This document shows positions 1 through 10,519 of a stretch of DNA of 64,000 nt, in pieces. Origin of the DNA: Paramarasmius palmivorus (Eukaryota > Basidiomycota > Agaricomycetes > Agaricales > Marasmiaceae); NCBI GenBank assembly GCA_037176845.1, contig JAYKXP010000037.1:1-64000 (forward strand). The letters are read 5' to 3'. How positions within the stretch are numbered: the stretch's first letter is position 1; each line of letters starts with the position of its first letter. The position numbers and the translations under genes were made by a program. The notes under the pieces are model-generated. The model saw nothing but the letters and a program-made list of their open reading frames with translations, was not told the DNA's origin and ran no database searches.

Positions 1-2683
1 CTGAACAGGAAGAGGGCACGGTCAGTGACGTATCGCGTAAAGGACAATGTGACTGAACAATCAAAGTACAGGACGCTTGGTATCATTTTCAGGCTAGACC
101 GCGGGGCACAGACGTGCAACTGACGTGCTTGTGTCCACGCGGAAATCAGCATTGCTTGCACAAACGGTTCTACAAGGAGTACCAGGAAAGTCGATTTGGG
201 GATGTACTGGCTGGAGAGGTCGTAAGCATTCGTTGTAATGCTGACAAGTTATTGGCTAACCGTTGAATTGCCAGTCCACTATTGGAGATCCACAAGTGGT
301 GCTTTTTTCTCGCAGAGTCATAGGAGCAGAAGAGGAGAGAATACGACTGTGTTTTTCGGTAGAGGGCGATTCGGGGACAGAAGACGCTCGAAGCCGAGCA
401 GTCATCATGTACAAGGGAAACCCCGGCGGAGAGGGACGTTGGTCTTGCCATAAAGATGCTCATGTCAACTGTAGTCACAAGCGAAAAGCGCTGGCACTGA
501 TGGTGAGGGACCTGCAATGGGAAGGAGATATAGATACAGCCGGCTCGTTCGAAGGAATGTATATGGGTGCGTGCAACGTTTTTTATCGGTGAACTTTTCT
601 CATCAGCTGATTTCTGTAAGTGGACGATATGAATGTGGGAGAGTCGAGAGAGAGAGCCGTCTCTTACCTTCCAATTCTTTGCCCCGAGTGGGCTGCATTA
701 CCGACCGACACAATACTCTACTCACAACCGGATCCCTGCCGCGAAATCGAGGAAGTCATACGTATCGGCCAGAACAGCCGCAGTGCGTGTGGAATGCATT
801 ACTGGCAGCCAGACAAGGCAGTAGTGCAAAAATCTTGCCACGTGTACACATTGTCGGAACGCCTCCCCCGGAAGATAGAACTACAGGAGTGTCCTTCGTG
901 TGCTCCCCACCGACAGTGTTGGATTGGCCCAGATGCACGAGAAAGTGGCCTATTCAACTTCAACAACTCAGCGTTATTTACGCATGAACTGCTGGACGAA
1001 TACACGAACCGGTACACCACGAGCGAGACACCTTTTGTTGCCTTTGTTCTGTGCATTTCTCGATTATACAAATCGCGTGGAATGAAGTTCATAGGGGAGG
1101 ACCTGTTTCGCTCGGCGTGGTTTGCATACGCGTCACTCCAGGAATTGCAAAATGATATGTGGTGTCCTGATTGCGGAACCTATCCTGAAAGTGTGATTTG
1201 GGACGGTGTGACGCTAGCGTTTGGAAGAAAACATATCCGCAGCAGCCTACGACCTCCAACGGAAAGGCTCCCGACGCGCCTCGTCGACGGCGCAAGAGAG
1301 TGCTAGAGCAGCAGTGGATCGTCATACCGGACGAAGGCCGTAGTAAAGTGAGACGCGCTTGTTGAAGTGGATGAAAAGATGGGGTAGGACGAAACCAGGT
1401 GCCATTGGTGGTGTGTTTTTCTTTGACTGCCATGGTACCCAAAGGTACTGACCGGATTGTCAGATAACAAAGATAACAAAGTCGGGGTATCAGGCGACTC
1501 CAGTGAGGACGAGAATTACGTGGAAGGGGAGGAAAAATGGTTGGAATTGGACGCTATTGTGGATGCCCTGAAGAGTGGGGGGTACCATTCCGTGGCAAGT
1601 CTGCTGGTCGATGTGTTTGGACGAGGTAGTATGGAGATGGCAGAGAGGGCGAAACGTAGATATCGAATACTGTTGGAACAGGTGAGCAGGGAGATCGGGC
1701 AGCGTCAAAATATTGACCCACAAAACAGCTATCGTCAGACGACTCAGCAATACAAATGGTGAACAGAGAAGCTTTGCAATATCTCAAGAGATTTGTTCAA
1801 GCGCCGTCCAGAGAGAGTGCAACAGTCCTGGTAGGAATTCCGGCGCTGATGCTAACGCTAGAGTCAAGCCTCGATAACAGGAATGTTCATTGGGACTCAC
1901 TGTTGGCTTTGTGTGCGTGGATGGTGCAGCGGGCGACCGTGGTGTGGAATCTGATCGGGGGTGACGAGTCGGAGCGACGACTGGAAGATATCTGTGACGT
2001 TGAAGAGTCGCCGGACTGGAGAGAGGTGCGTGTGCTGTTAATGGTGGACATGCTCCTCTGACTGGCTCAATCCTCAGACGGGATGTTGCTATGGGTTGCC
2101 GCAAATCCGTAAACGGCCCATATACCCTGGTATTCCGGGAGATGGGGAACCTGAGAAGGATGTCAAAACAAGGGGGAAATGTTCTAAGTATTACTCAACA
2201 TATGGAGAGAAGAGACTCACGGGGGGTATAATGTGTGCCTGGTGCACGCATAGCATATGCTATGGGTTCCATTGCATTCCCAAAGGAGAGGGGCGGAATG
2301 ACGTGTTCTCCGCAATGGTGACCAGATGGCCAAACGCACCTCGTCGGGTTATATACGACTTCGCGTGTGCTTTGGGTCCATATTGTTGGAACAGAGAGCC
2401 GGAATTTTTTTCGAAAACCCAGTTTCTAGTAGACAAATTTCATGCCAAGGGTCATTCAAAATGTTCTTCGGCTGCTTCGTTGGGAACGTACGCGGAAGTC
2501 GATGATGAAGCAGGAAGACTTAATTCGAGTGCGGCAGAATGTGGAAACAGCGGGATTGGGAGAATCAGGAAATCTGTGAGTTACATGCGTCAGAATCGAG
2601 CTATCTTATACACGAAACATTACCTGTGTATTTGGAACCGTATTCGCATCCGGCGGATGCTCAAGGCTCGAGCGAGGAAGTAG
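1..2683 (+). pseudogene. KDZ-type (Kyakuja-Dileera-Zisupton) transposase, decayed or partial
   Basis: I recognise the family from several blocks in order. A SWIM-like Cys/His segment lies near 440-500 (pattern W-S-C-x-K-D then C-x-H). A conserved block around 950-1220 reads LFNFNNSALFTHELLDEY followed by CPDCG and a DGVTLAFGRKHI-like stretch. The catalytic core is at 2096-2683, with YDFACALGPYC (Asp plus Cys), a VDKFHAKGHSKC block and a Glu in the NSSAAEC region. A canonical 54-bp intron (567-620) joins the first two blocks in frame. Continuity then fails: the frame holding the DGVTLAF block stops at 1306, while a neighbouring frame stays open from about 1260. The parts at 1457-1762, 1756-2061 and 2096-2683 need further shifts or unrecognised introns. 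The element probably starts left of the window. Family assignment is fairly sure; whether it is a pseudogene or a many-intron gene is less sure. KDZ transposases move DNA transposons that are abundant in mushroom genomes. Confidence 0.62.
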
Positions 2684-3221
2684 TGGACGTCTGCGATGCA
2701 TAGTAGTCCGATGTGAAGTAGTCCGAATAATAATTTGATGGTGGCGGAGTGGCAGGAGTTGCCTTGGTTGAAGGAGCGAGTCGGATGTTGGTGACAACAG
2801 GCCTTGGGTTGTCGGGTGACAATAGGCCTTGGGTTGATCAGTGAACAGTCCAAAATCATTGATACAGAAGTGAGACTACCTTGTACTATGTCGGTCGTGG
2901 TCGGTGGTGGGGGACTCAGCATCTGGTCGCTGACACTCAACCTCAGCAACCAGATGCCGAGTGGAAAAGGGAGAGGTGCAAGAAGTGACTAAGCCGCTAG
3001 CGTAATGATCAACAAACTTATCACGTGCGCGGAGCTGTAATGGCCGCAATGTTTCAATCCAAGGTACATGGTATTGTGGAGTGGGCGATAGACGATGCGT
3101 ACAATATACATAAAGATGTGTCCTGAATCGCAATACACAAGATGAGGTCAAAAGCAAGAGGAATGAAACACTGGTACAATCAACGAGACGCGGAAACGAG
3201 GTACGAGTGCAGCAACGAGAG
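2684..3221. other. Intergenic, no gene seen
   Basis: No exon chain with conserved motifs was found. A short near-repeat (TTGGGTTG with GGTGACAA nearby) occurs twice around 2790-2840. This gap separates the transposase relic from the convergent cysteine-cluster gene. Confidence 0.5.
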
Positions 3222-4853
3222 TCAAATGCCATCGTGGGGTGAGAGAACCGTGTGAAATCGGTCGATAGCCCCATTCAAATCCCCCAGGCATTGACCCGTC
3301 GGTCGTCGGTCGAAACGGAGATCACTGGAGACATCTTCAAGGGCGCGTTTGACGCGTCGTAGTTCATGGATCATTCGCCGAAATTCCTCGGAAGATGGAA
3401 TGGTGGAGCCAACAGGAGCACTATTGAAAGGACGGTAAGTAGTGGTCTGGTGAGTTGGCATAGGGTGATGGGATTACCTGAGAGGGAAGCATCGACTAAT
3501 GCTGGTTTGAGGAACAGCGGGGATTGACTGGGGTGGGCTTGCTACGCCTGTGTCAGTCTTGGATTGCTCTGGGTCTTTGGTTATAGATTCGAGGGAAGCC
3601 GGGGAAGAAGTCACCCGTTGATTCGAAGGGGAACGCCGCGCTGACTGCCGGGGAGGTCTACGTTGCAGAGGTGACTGGGGCGGGATACTGGTCCGGCGAG
3701 CGATGGATTCTGACCTGGTGGATGGTGATGGCTGTTTCGCACTGATCTTGCGTGGCTGTTTTACAGGTTTGCACGACTAAGCCGGGTCAGCTTTGCATTA
3801 TGAGCACTGAGTTGGAGACAACGTACACGAAGGTGTTCATGAGCGAAAGCGGGGGTTGTGGCACTACGTTCTGCAGCCGGTGGTGTGTCGTTGACATTGG
3901 AATCTTGGTCTGAATCTTCTGGGTCGGTTTCGTGGTCGGAAGCTTGGTCGTGGTCTGAGTGTTCGCGAGGTTTTTTGCTTTTGGTGGTAATTGGGACCTA
4001 GGTACAGGTGAACCGGCTGTCAAGGTGGAGGAGTGGTAATGTATGATAACTCACCTGTACAACAACTTGTTTTTTCGGTCTCCTGCGAGTTACAATCTCT
4101 TCCTCGGATTCGGATGCCGGGTCGACGGTCTTGATTCTCTTCGCATGGCGCTCAGGGCTCTGTGTACGGCGTAAATAAGGACGATAGCAAATATGGCATG
4201 TGTGGGGGTAATACTGACGTTGACAGGACTGGATGGCCTTTTGTGCTTGACGTCGATGGAAGGGGATGGACTGGGTTCTGACGCCGGACGCTATACATTG
4301 AGGAGATCAGATCTAAAGGAATAATGAGTGGTTATGGATACTGACTGAGTTCTTATCATTCTTGTGAACATGAGAGGCCGATGGTTCCTGGGGTGCTGAT
4401 GAGTCGGTGAATGATATCGTTTAATGGTGCTCACTTTTTCGGCGCGTTTTTGCTCTTTTCTGGCTTCAGCTCGGGGGGTCAAGACGGTTTCATTATACCA
4501 TTGGTCGAGGGTGTCATATTCGGAATGTGTGAGGCCCATTGCTGCCATGATGCGAGACTTCCGCTCGAGGGTTGTTTTGGAACAAGGCGTGCGTTTGGAG
4601 GTGCCACATTGAACACAACGTGTTGCGGTACCACCTTCAGGCATGGTACATTTCGTACCACTGGCCTTGCAGGCTCGACACGGCTATATCGTAGGTCGTT
4701 GTAGTTGCTCTGCGAGGATTGTGTGCGATTTACCTTCGAGGCATTCTTTTGGAGCCACTTAGCTGCATGTTGGACGTCGCGCTTGGGCCATAATTCTTTG
4801 AACTGGGCCTTTTGCTTGGATGTGGGGATTGGACCGGGACTGGGAGAGGCCAT
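3222..4853 (-). CDS. Zinc-cluster-like cysteine protein with charged tail, unknown function
   Basis: I assembled seven exons: 4853-4734, 4683-4346, 4290-4215, 4159-4055, 3997-3827, 3776-3478 and 3420-3222. They give 1308 nt, or 435 residues, with a consistent phase at every junction. Exon 2 opens with a double cysteine half-site, C-x2-C-x6-C-x10-C-x2-C-x7-C, which resembles a small zinc-binding cluster. Next comes a tryptophan-containing stretch with heptad-like charge (around EYDTLDQWYNE) and a KEQKRAEK basic run. The middle is low-complexity and rich in Ser, Pro and Arg. The C-terminus (EEFRRMIHELRRVKRAL) looks like an amphipathic helix or short coiled coil. Cysteine spacing of this kind is common in Agaricomycete proteins of unknown role, some near transposons. 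A DNA- or RNA-binding role is inference only. Confidence 0.7.
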
Positions 4854-5028
4854 GAGGTGCAGGGTGAGAGAGCTTGGTTGTTGGATCGATGGTAGATTCT
4901 AAGATAAGCTCAATAGGATCACGTGGCCAATTTGTGTTCGTTGAATAAAGTATCGGTAAAAGGGTGAAAGAGCAGCGGGATAGAGTATCATTACAGGCTT
5001 ATATATTACAATATTACAACGCGAAAAT

Positions 5029-6132
5029 CTACGGAGAGAAATGTGCCTGATACCGAAAAATACTCTGGTGAATACAGCTACTGCGTAACAAGCTGGTCAT
5101 TCCCTTTTCGTCATTGGCGTAATCGTGAAAGAAAAACAGACACAGTGTGTCTCTGTGTTGGGTGAGGAACGTGTCCAGGGCTGGCTGTAGGTATTGGCAG
5201 TGGGATGGTCCGGGGTGTGCATTCCACCACAGGGTAAGGGAACGGAGGACGGGGGAGATTAGTTTCGAGAAACAATCAGATCCATGCACGGTGTCTGCAA
5301 TCTTGGCGGACGTGGTTGGCAGGGATTGCTTGATAACGATGGTGAGATTTTCGAGGAGGGGAAGTCGTATACGTGGTCCAGTATATCGATACAGGTCGCC
5401 GGCATGGGCATCTGGGCGTTCAATTGTCAGTGTCGCCGAGTGTAGGTTGGGAAGGAGATAGAGAATGGGAAGAATGTTCCGCCAACTGGTGGTCAAGTGA
5501 AGCGTTGTCACTTGGGGAAGGGGGTGAGGAAAACGATGGTGCTGGAGATTGGTACTGCGCCAAGGCCACAGATCCAAGGTAAGGTTACCATGGGCTCGCT
5601 TTTGGGAGAGAATGATAAAAAGGTGCTCTATATGGAGGTCTGTGGTATGTGCCTCTGCTTGAATCTTAACGTGGGACACCGAAACCAGAGCGTCGTTGGG
5701 AATGAAGGCGTCAATGACGCGTGCAGCTGTCTCAGGGTTACAGTTAGTACCCTGGACTGTGAGTGTGTTCCAAGGCCTGGTGAGGAGGAGAGCAATGCAT
5801 GGACATGGCGGGAAGGGGTCGAGAGTGAGGGGGTTGAAACGTATGGAGACTTTGAGAGGTGCTCGAGCGTGCTCAACAAGAAAGGCGAGGAAATTGAGAG
5901 CATTGTGGTTATGAGGGCATGTGTCGATGTATATGGCGATTTGGTCGAGCGGAGCAATATGTAGTGTAGTTGTACGGAACTTCCGACAAATGCTAGTAAG
6001 ATGATGGAGTATGCGTCGATGTGTCGAGGTGTCGAGCGATATAGGCGTAGATGGAAGGGCATGTTGAATTATCTCGGCGATCAATTCAGCGGGGAACGTG
6101 TCCATGGTAGTGAGCCGTGATATTTCGGTCAT
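5029..6132 (-). CDS. F-box-like protein
   Basis: This is a single uninterrupted frame of 367 residues. The N-terminus has the F-box signature: FPAELIAEIIQHAL at about residues 13-26, then the hydrophobic and aromatic positions expected of the second helix around residues 43-55 (HHLTSICRKFR). The rest is leucine-rich with irregular beta-like repeats, as in the large mushroom families of F-box/LRR-like proteins. F-box proteins usually bridge Skp1-cullin ubiquitin ligases to substrates; the substrate here is unknown. Translation may begin at the second Met (MDTFPAEL), nine residues in. The gene is transcribed away from the palindrome array at 6285-7284, which therefore sits directly upstream, within about 150 bp of the start codon. 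No lesion was seen. Confidence 0.78.
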   Translation of the reverse strand: MTEISRLTTMDTFPAELIAEIIQHALPSTPISLDTSTHRRILHHLTSICRKFRTTTLHIAPLDQIAIYIDTCPHNHNALNFLAFLVEHARAPLKVSIRFNPLTLDPFPPCPCIALLLTRPWNTLTVQGTNCNPETAARVIDAFIPNDALVSVSHVKIQAEAHTTDLHIEHLFIILSQKRAHGNLTLDLWPWRSTNLQHHRFPHPLPQVTTLHLTTSWRNILPILYLLPNLHSATLTIERPDAHAGDLYRYTGPRIRLPLLENLTIVIKQSLPTTSAKIADTVHGSDCFSKLISPVLRSLTLWWNAHPGPSHCQYLQPALDTFLTQHRDTLCLFFFHDYANDEKGMTSLLRSSCIHQSIFRYQAHFSP

Positions 6133-6284
6133 GTGTTGGATCTGGGGAAGGTGTTATTCGGAAAGTCTGGTATGAATGGGAGGATATACGGACTTGCCTG
6201 GGGGAATATGTGTCGGGGGAAGACGATGGATGAGCTCAAAGAAAATTTTCGAACGATCTAGATCAACACAGACAAACTGAGCAT

Positions 6285-7284
6285 CTCAGTGTGTGTACGC
6301 TAAGTGCATAGTAGAGGTACAGATGTCAGCGTTAGGACACTGAGGCAGATCTCAGCGAGTGGAAGCTGAGATAGGGAAGGTATAACAGCTTGGCGAAGAG
6401 ACGCTGAGATGTCAAAGGTCGAATATCCCAGCGAGGATACGCTGAGTTGGTAGAGGTGATACATCTCAGCGATGATACGCTGAGAAATGGAAGGTCGAAT
6501 ATCCCAGCGATACGACGCTGAGTTTCGAGAGCTGAGACATCTCAGCGATGATACGCTGAGATATGGATGGAATGATATCTCAGCGTTGAATCGCTGAGAT
6601 ATGGAAGGTCGAATATCCTAGCGATGGGACGCTGAGTTGGTAGAGGTGAGACATCTCAGCGATGATACGCTGAGAAATGGAAGGTCTAATATCCCAGAGA
6701 GGTGATACATCCCAGCGTTGAATCGCTGAGATATGGAAAGTATGACGACTCGGCGAAGACACGCTGGGATGTTAAAGGTCGAATATCCCAGCGAGGATAC
6801 GCTGAGTTTCGAGAGGTGAGACATCTCAGCGATGATACGCTGAGATATGGAAGGTATGACGACTCGGCGTTGAATCGCTGAGATATGGACGGTCGAATAT
6901 CCCAGCGATGGGACGCTGTGTTTCGAGAGGTGATACATCCCAGCGATGATACGCTGAGTGAGTAGAGGTGAGATATCTCAGCGTTGAGTCGCTGAGGTAT
7001 AGAAGGTGTAAGAGCTCGGCGAAGAGACGCTGAGGGCCATAAAGGTGAGGTATGTCGGAGGTGTCAGCGATGATACGCTGAGTTCTGGAAGAGGTAAAAT
7101 ATGTGGGCGATGAGACACGGGGTTGGCAGAGTGGAGAATGACAGCGAGGAGACGCTGTGTTGCCTGGGGTGGTGTATCTGAGCGAAGAGACGCTGAGTTC
7201 TGGATGAGGGATGACAGCGAGAACACACTGAGTCTTGAACTGAGCGAGTTTACCTACATTGTGTCTCGGTGTGTGAACGCTGAG
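6285..7284. repeat. 38-bp-period array of hairpin palindromes (minisatellite)
   Basis: About 25 copies of a 20-bp imperfect palindrome, CTCAGCG-N6-CGCTGAG (7-bp arms, 6-nt loop), are separated by 18-bp spacers. Unit starts at 6427, 6465, 6503, 6541, 6579, 6617 and 6655 are exactly 38 bp apart. So are those at 6711, 6749, 6787, 6825, 6863, 6901, 6939, 6977 and 7015. A 20-bp deletion after 6655 breaks the ladder once. Edges are more degenerate (6285-6408 and 7063-7284). Spacers fall into a few types (AATGGAAGGTCGAATAT-like, TTCGAGAGGTGAGACAT-like, ATGGAAGGTATGACGA-like), giving a partial three-unit, 114-bp higher-order repeat around 6749-6939. Loops come from a small set: ATGATA, TTGAAT, ATGGGA, AGGATA, AAGAGA. 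Open frames through the array are a by-product of the 114-bp period and carry no protein motif. Confidence 0.93.
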
Positions 7285-7299
7285 TGCTGAGCGCTGAGA

Positions 7300-7785
7300 C
7301 AAAGGTGGTTGTATTTGGCATCATTGATATTACCGGTCCGAGATACATGCCAGGCGCGGTATCTGATTTATGACAGGCGTGGGGAAGTTAGCTGTTTTTG
7401 TCACAGCCGCCTATCCGGAGTTTCGAGGACAAAAACGGAAAACATTTTGTGTCGGGAACAGTAATTCTGAGGAGTGCACGTGATAGTGAATGCGCTTGTC
7501 CACGGTCCACCACCAAGTCGTACAACGTCAACTACTTACGTTTTTCTAGGCTACGTACCTTGCAAACATGAACACGGACGTACCATAAAGAGCACGGTCC
7601 TGGTGTATTGCGTTGGAAATCGGAGATGATCATGCATTTTGTGACTCGGACAATTCGAGCCGTACACATTCCGTTCGTAACGGCGCTGTTTCCACCTTCA
7701 CCCGGACGATTCAGGTAAAATCTCACTTATCCGTTATATCACACCTCATCAATACAAATGCAGCTTCTCCCGCTGTTCATCGGCG
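7300..7785. other. Intergenic, no gene seen
   Basis: This is unique-looking sequence between the palindrome array and the next plus-strand reading frame. No conserved motif, RNA gene or repeat was recognised. Confidence 0.5.
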
Positions 7786-8172
7786 GTGGCACTTAACTTA
7801 GTGACTGCCCATCTGCTTCTCCCGCTGTTGATATCATTTCAAAACTCCCTAGCTTCATGTCTACTATTCCAGGAATCCCGAAATCACCATACGGATGGAT
7901 GCGACACGGCTGTAATGTATGGCGGTACAGTTCCCCCCCATTACATGCTTTCTACCTATAGTTTCCGCCTGAAACGCGGGCTCTACGGTGGAGTGCCGGA
8001 GCATCATCATCTATCATTGGATAGCCACTTGCATGATGATCAAGAAGACGAGAACAGCGAAAATCATCACACATGTACAGCGACACAATGCTGGGGGGTT
8101 TTATATTGTATCTCCGTCTTTTTGTTGATAATACTGGTGATAGGCCTTGTTGTTGTCGCAATAACAAGTTGA
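7786..8172 (+). CDS. Hypothetical small membrane protein
   Basis: An open frame of 128 residues. The N-terminus is hydrophobic and signal-like (about residues 5-25), the middle is rich in His, Asp and Glu, and a strong hydrophobic segment (about residues 104-127) ends the protein. That order fits a small type-I or tail-anchored membrane protein. It ends 68 bp before the DUF6534 gene on the same strand and could alternatively be that gene's leader region. I recognise no family and see no introns. Existence as a gene is uncertain. Confidence 0.28.
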   Translation: MALNLVTAHLLLPLLISFQNSLASCLLFQESRNHHTDGCDTAVMYGGTVPPHYMLSTYSFRLKRGLYGGVPEHHHLSLDSHLHDDQEDENSENHHTCTATQCWGVLYCISVFLLIILVIGLVVVAITS

Positions 8173-8240
8173 CCTGTCCACCAAGTGTGAACAGCACAGT
8201 CCCGCCTTCCTACTCTTCGCAGTCTCTCCGTAGGCCTGAA

Positions 8241-10201
8241 ATGTCTTCTTCGGAGCCACCTCCACCAGAATTGATGATTGGGGCAGCTTTTGTCGGCGGG
8301 GTCGTTCAAGTGTTGTGCGTTCTACATACATCATCTTCCGAGTATATTATTGATTTATACTTTATACTCTCTAGTCTGGTAGGACTTGTCACCGTCCAGA
8401 CATTCATATTCTTCAAGACGAATAACAATGTTCATTACATCAATAAATGGGCGGTTCGTGATACATGAATCAATCCTGGGCTTCAAGGCGCTAACTTGAC
8501 GGTCAAAACAGGTTTTTATGCTATGGTATGGCCCTTTCTCGGCCGTGAGCAAGCTTTCGTTGAACTCGTATTTCGAAGGGTCATGGCCATCTTGCATATC
8601 TCTTCAGTGATACATGTCACCTATCACTATCTTGTTACAAAAAGGGGTAACACTAGTGGCTCGGAGATAGTGTGGACCTACCTTGTGAGTCCTGCATCTG
8701 TATCTATGATTCCAGGTGATTGACCTCTTTCGCTGTACAAAGTCAGAAGTCGTTCTCGAGGCTCGTAGAGATTTCTGATTAGAGAAATTACGTGCTAATT
8801 CCGTCATAGCTTCTTTTGACGAATCTGACGCAGATGTATGTTCACCCAATTATCGAAATGCTCTGCAATTAGCTAACAGGAAAACAAGTCTATATGCGGT
8901 GAGGCTCTGGCAGCGTGAGCAGTTCAATTATCTCCTGCGCTGGATAGATTCTCAGTTCCTGTCGCCAGTAACTAAGGGAGCTCTTCAACGCGCATTACTG
9001 TTTACGGTGGTTGTGAGTTCATTCACGTTGTGGGACTAGAACAGGGAACTGATTTTCTCGCTGAAAGGGGAGCCTCATTGGTTTGAACCTTGGTATGTCG
9101 GCCTCATAAGCACGAGTTGGCGGAACTAATTGACCACTGGCACTGTAAAGCGTTGAACATATGTCAGTGGTTTTCTCCGAGTTTGCTCTTCTCATGAGTC
9201 CCGCTATACTCACGATACCGATAAAGATATACCGTTCAAAATGTGAGCACTTGGCAATGCCTCCGACCACCGTCAATTTGAATACCTCTCCAGATCCTCC
9301 GTAAAGGGTCTTGCTGAGATACCTGCGATTGAATTTAAGGTAGGATCAATCCTCATTTTTTTGGCTTGGGTGACGATATATGATTTTTTCATAGTGGGCC
9401 GTGAAACTCGATTTCAGCGTAACTTCCTTGATCGACTGTATCCTATCAATTGCGCTGGTTCATAGTCTTGCAAACTCTGGAAGAAGATTGGACTGGTGAG
9501 CAGGGCTATTAGCAGCTGACTTATAATATGGGAATGACCATAAATTTCAGGACCGAGAAGAATTTCGACGTTATCCTAGCATATGCACTTAACACGGGAA
9601 TCTTTGCCAGGTGATTCTTTCGATTACTCGATGCAGCTTGCCTCATTCTCAACCTACGATAGCGTCTTCTCTATAACTTGTCCTATAACGGTAAGTGTTT
9701 TGATACGAAATAAAAATGCATTCTAACCCGAGACCTCCACTAGTATGCTTTGATGGACAACATGGTTTTCCTCGCCCTTCGAATCATCTTGACGGGTCTA
9801 TATGTGAACTCACTGCTTGCGATGTAGTGCCAAGTCTCTATTCTTATCTCCCGAAGCTAACATCCGCCACCCCTGCCAGGCTTAACGCCAGATATTACTT
9901 CCAGAAGTCTGATGATTCAAACGCCACTCTCAACCCGACTGCGCCCTCTCAAACAAGTGTCTTGCTCTACAATGGACGGGGCTTCGACAGGCAGCTTCAC
10001 GCTTCGTCAACTAGCCCCGCTAACAAAGCTACGATCAATGAAATCGGTCTTCCGTTGTTCCAACCAAGACCGGAGCGTCATCAGGTAGGAGGACATACTA
10101 AATCTTCAACAACTTATTCACGATATTCCAAGGTGGTGAATGATAGTATCCAATTAATGGAGGTAAAGGTGACGAAGGAAAGACTTGCTCAAGACGGGTA
10201 G
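8241..10201 (+). CDS. DUF6534-type seven-helix membrane protein
   Basis: This basidiomycete-expanded family shows a run of hallmark segments in order. Near the start is IGAAFVGG, then LVGLVTVQTFIFF at about 8372-8420. The HISSVIHVTYHYLVTK block follows at about 8600-8640, and SLYAVRLWQ, the usual 'RIW/RVW' helix end, near 8890-8915. VILAYALNTGIFA lies near 9573-9612. A clean splice then joins LYVNSLLAM to LNARYYFQ across a 56-bp intron near 9825-9880, giving the family's C-terminal 'LYxNSLLAxLNAR' motif. The soluble tail runs to the stop at 10201. I did not fix every junction between 8660 and 9560, where exons are short. Members are multi-pass membrane proteins with no assigned biochemical activity. 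No definite lesion was seen. Confidence 0.7.
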
Positions 10202-10519
10202 TTGCGAAGTGGTTGTCATAACGGTCATGTTTATGGACGGCGCTGGTCTCTTACTGTAAGATAGATCTCGATAGGTTGTTTACGAATGCAGATATATTAC
10301 ATCTTGTATGTACTGAGACGTGAAGAGTGCAGTGACCCTACAATGATGAGATACTAGTGCTACAACTAATTAATCGTACGTAGAAAGGCAAAGTGACTAA
10401 CGGTATTTACTGTATGTGAAGATCGTGAAGCAAATGAAGCAAACGTCGTTATACATGTCCACTCTATGGAAAAAGGTGCAGGAAAGAAAAAATAATAATA
10501 CAGCGACGAAAACTCGAAA
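10202..10519. other. Intergenic between convergent genes
   Basis: This is the 3' flank shared by the DUF6534 gene and the receptor-like gene on the opposite strand. It is AT-rich with no further feature recognised. Confidence 0.5.

Noticed and set aside
6285..7284. CRISPR array
   Set aside because: Repeat/spacer periodicity looks similar, but spacers are related to each other, no cas genes are present and the genome is eukaryotic.
6580..7302. Several minus-strand open frames across the palindrome array
   Set aside because: They only translate the 38-bp repeat (open because three units make 114 bp) and carry no motif.
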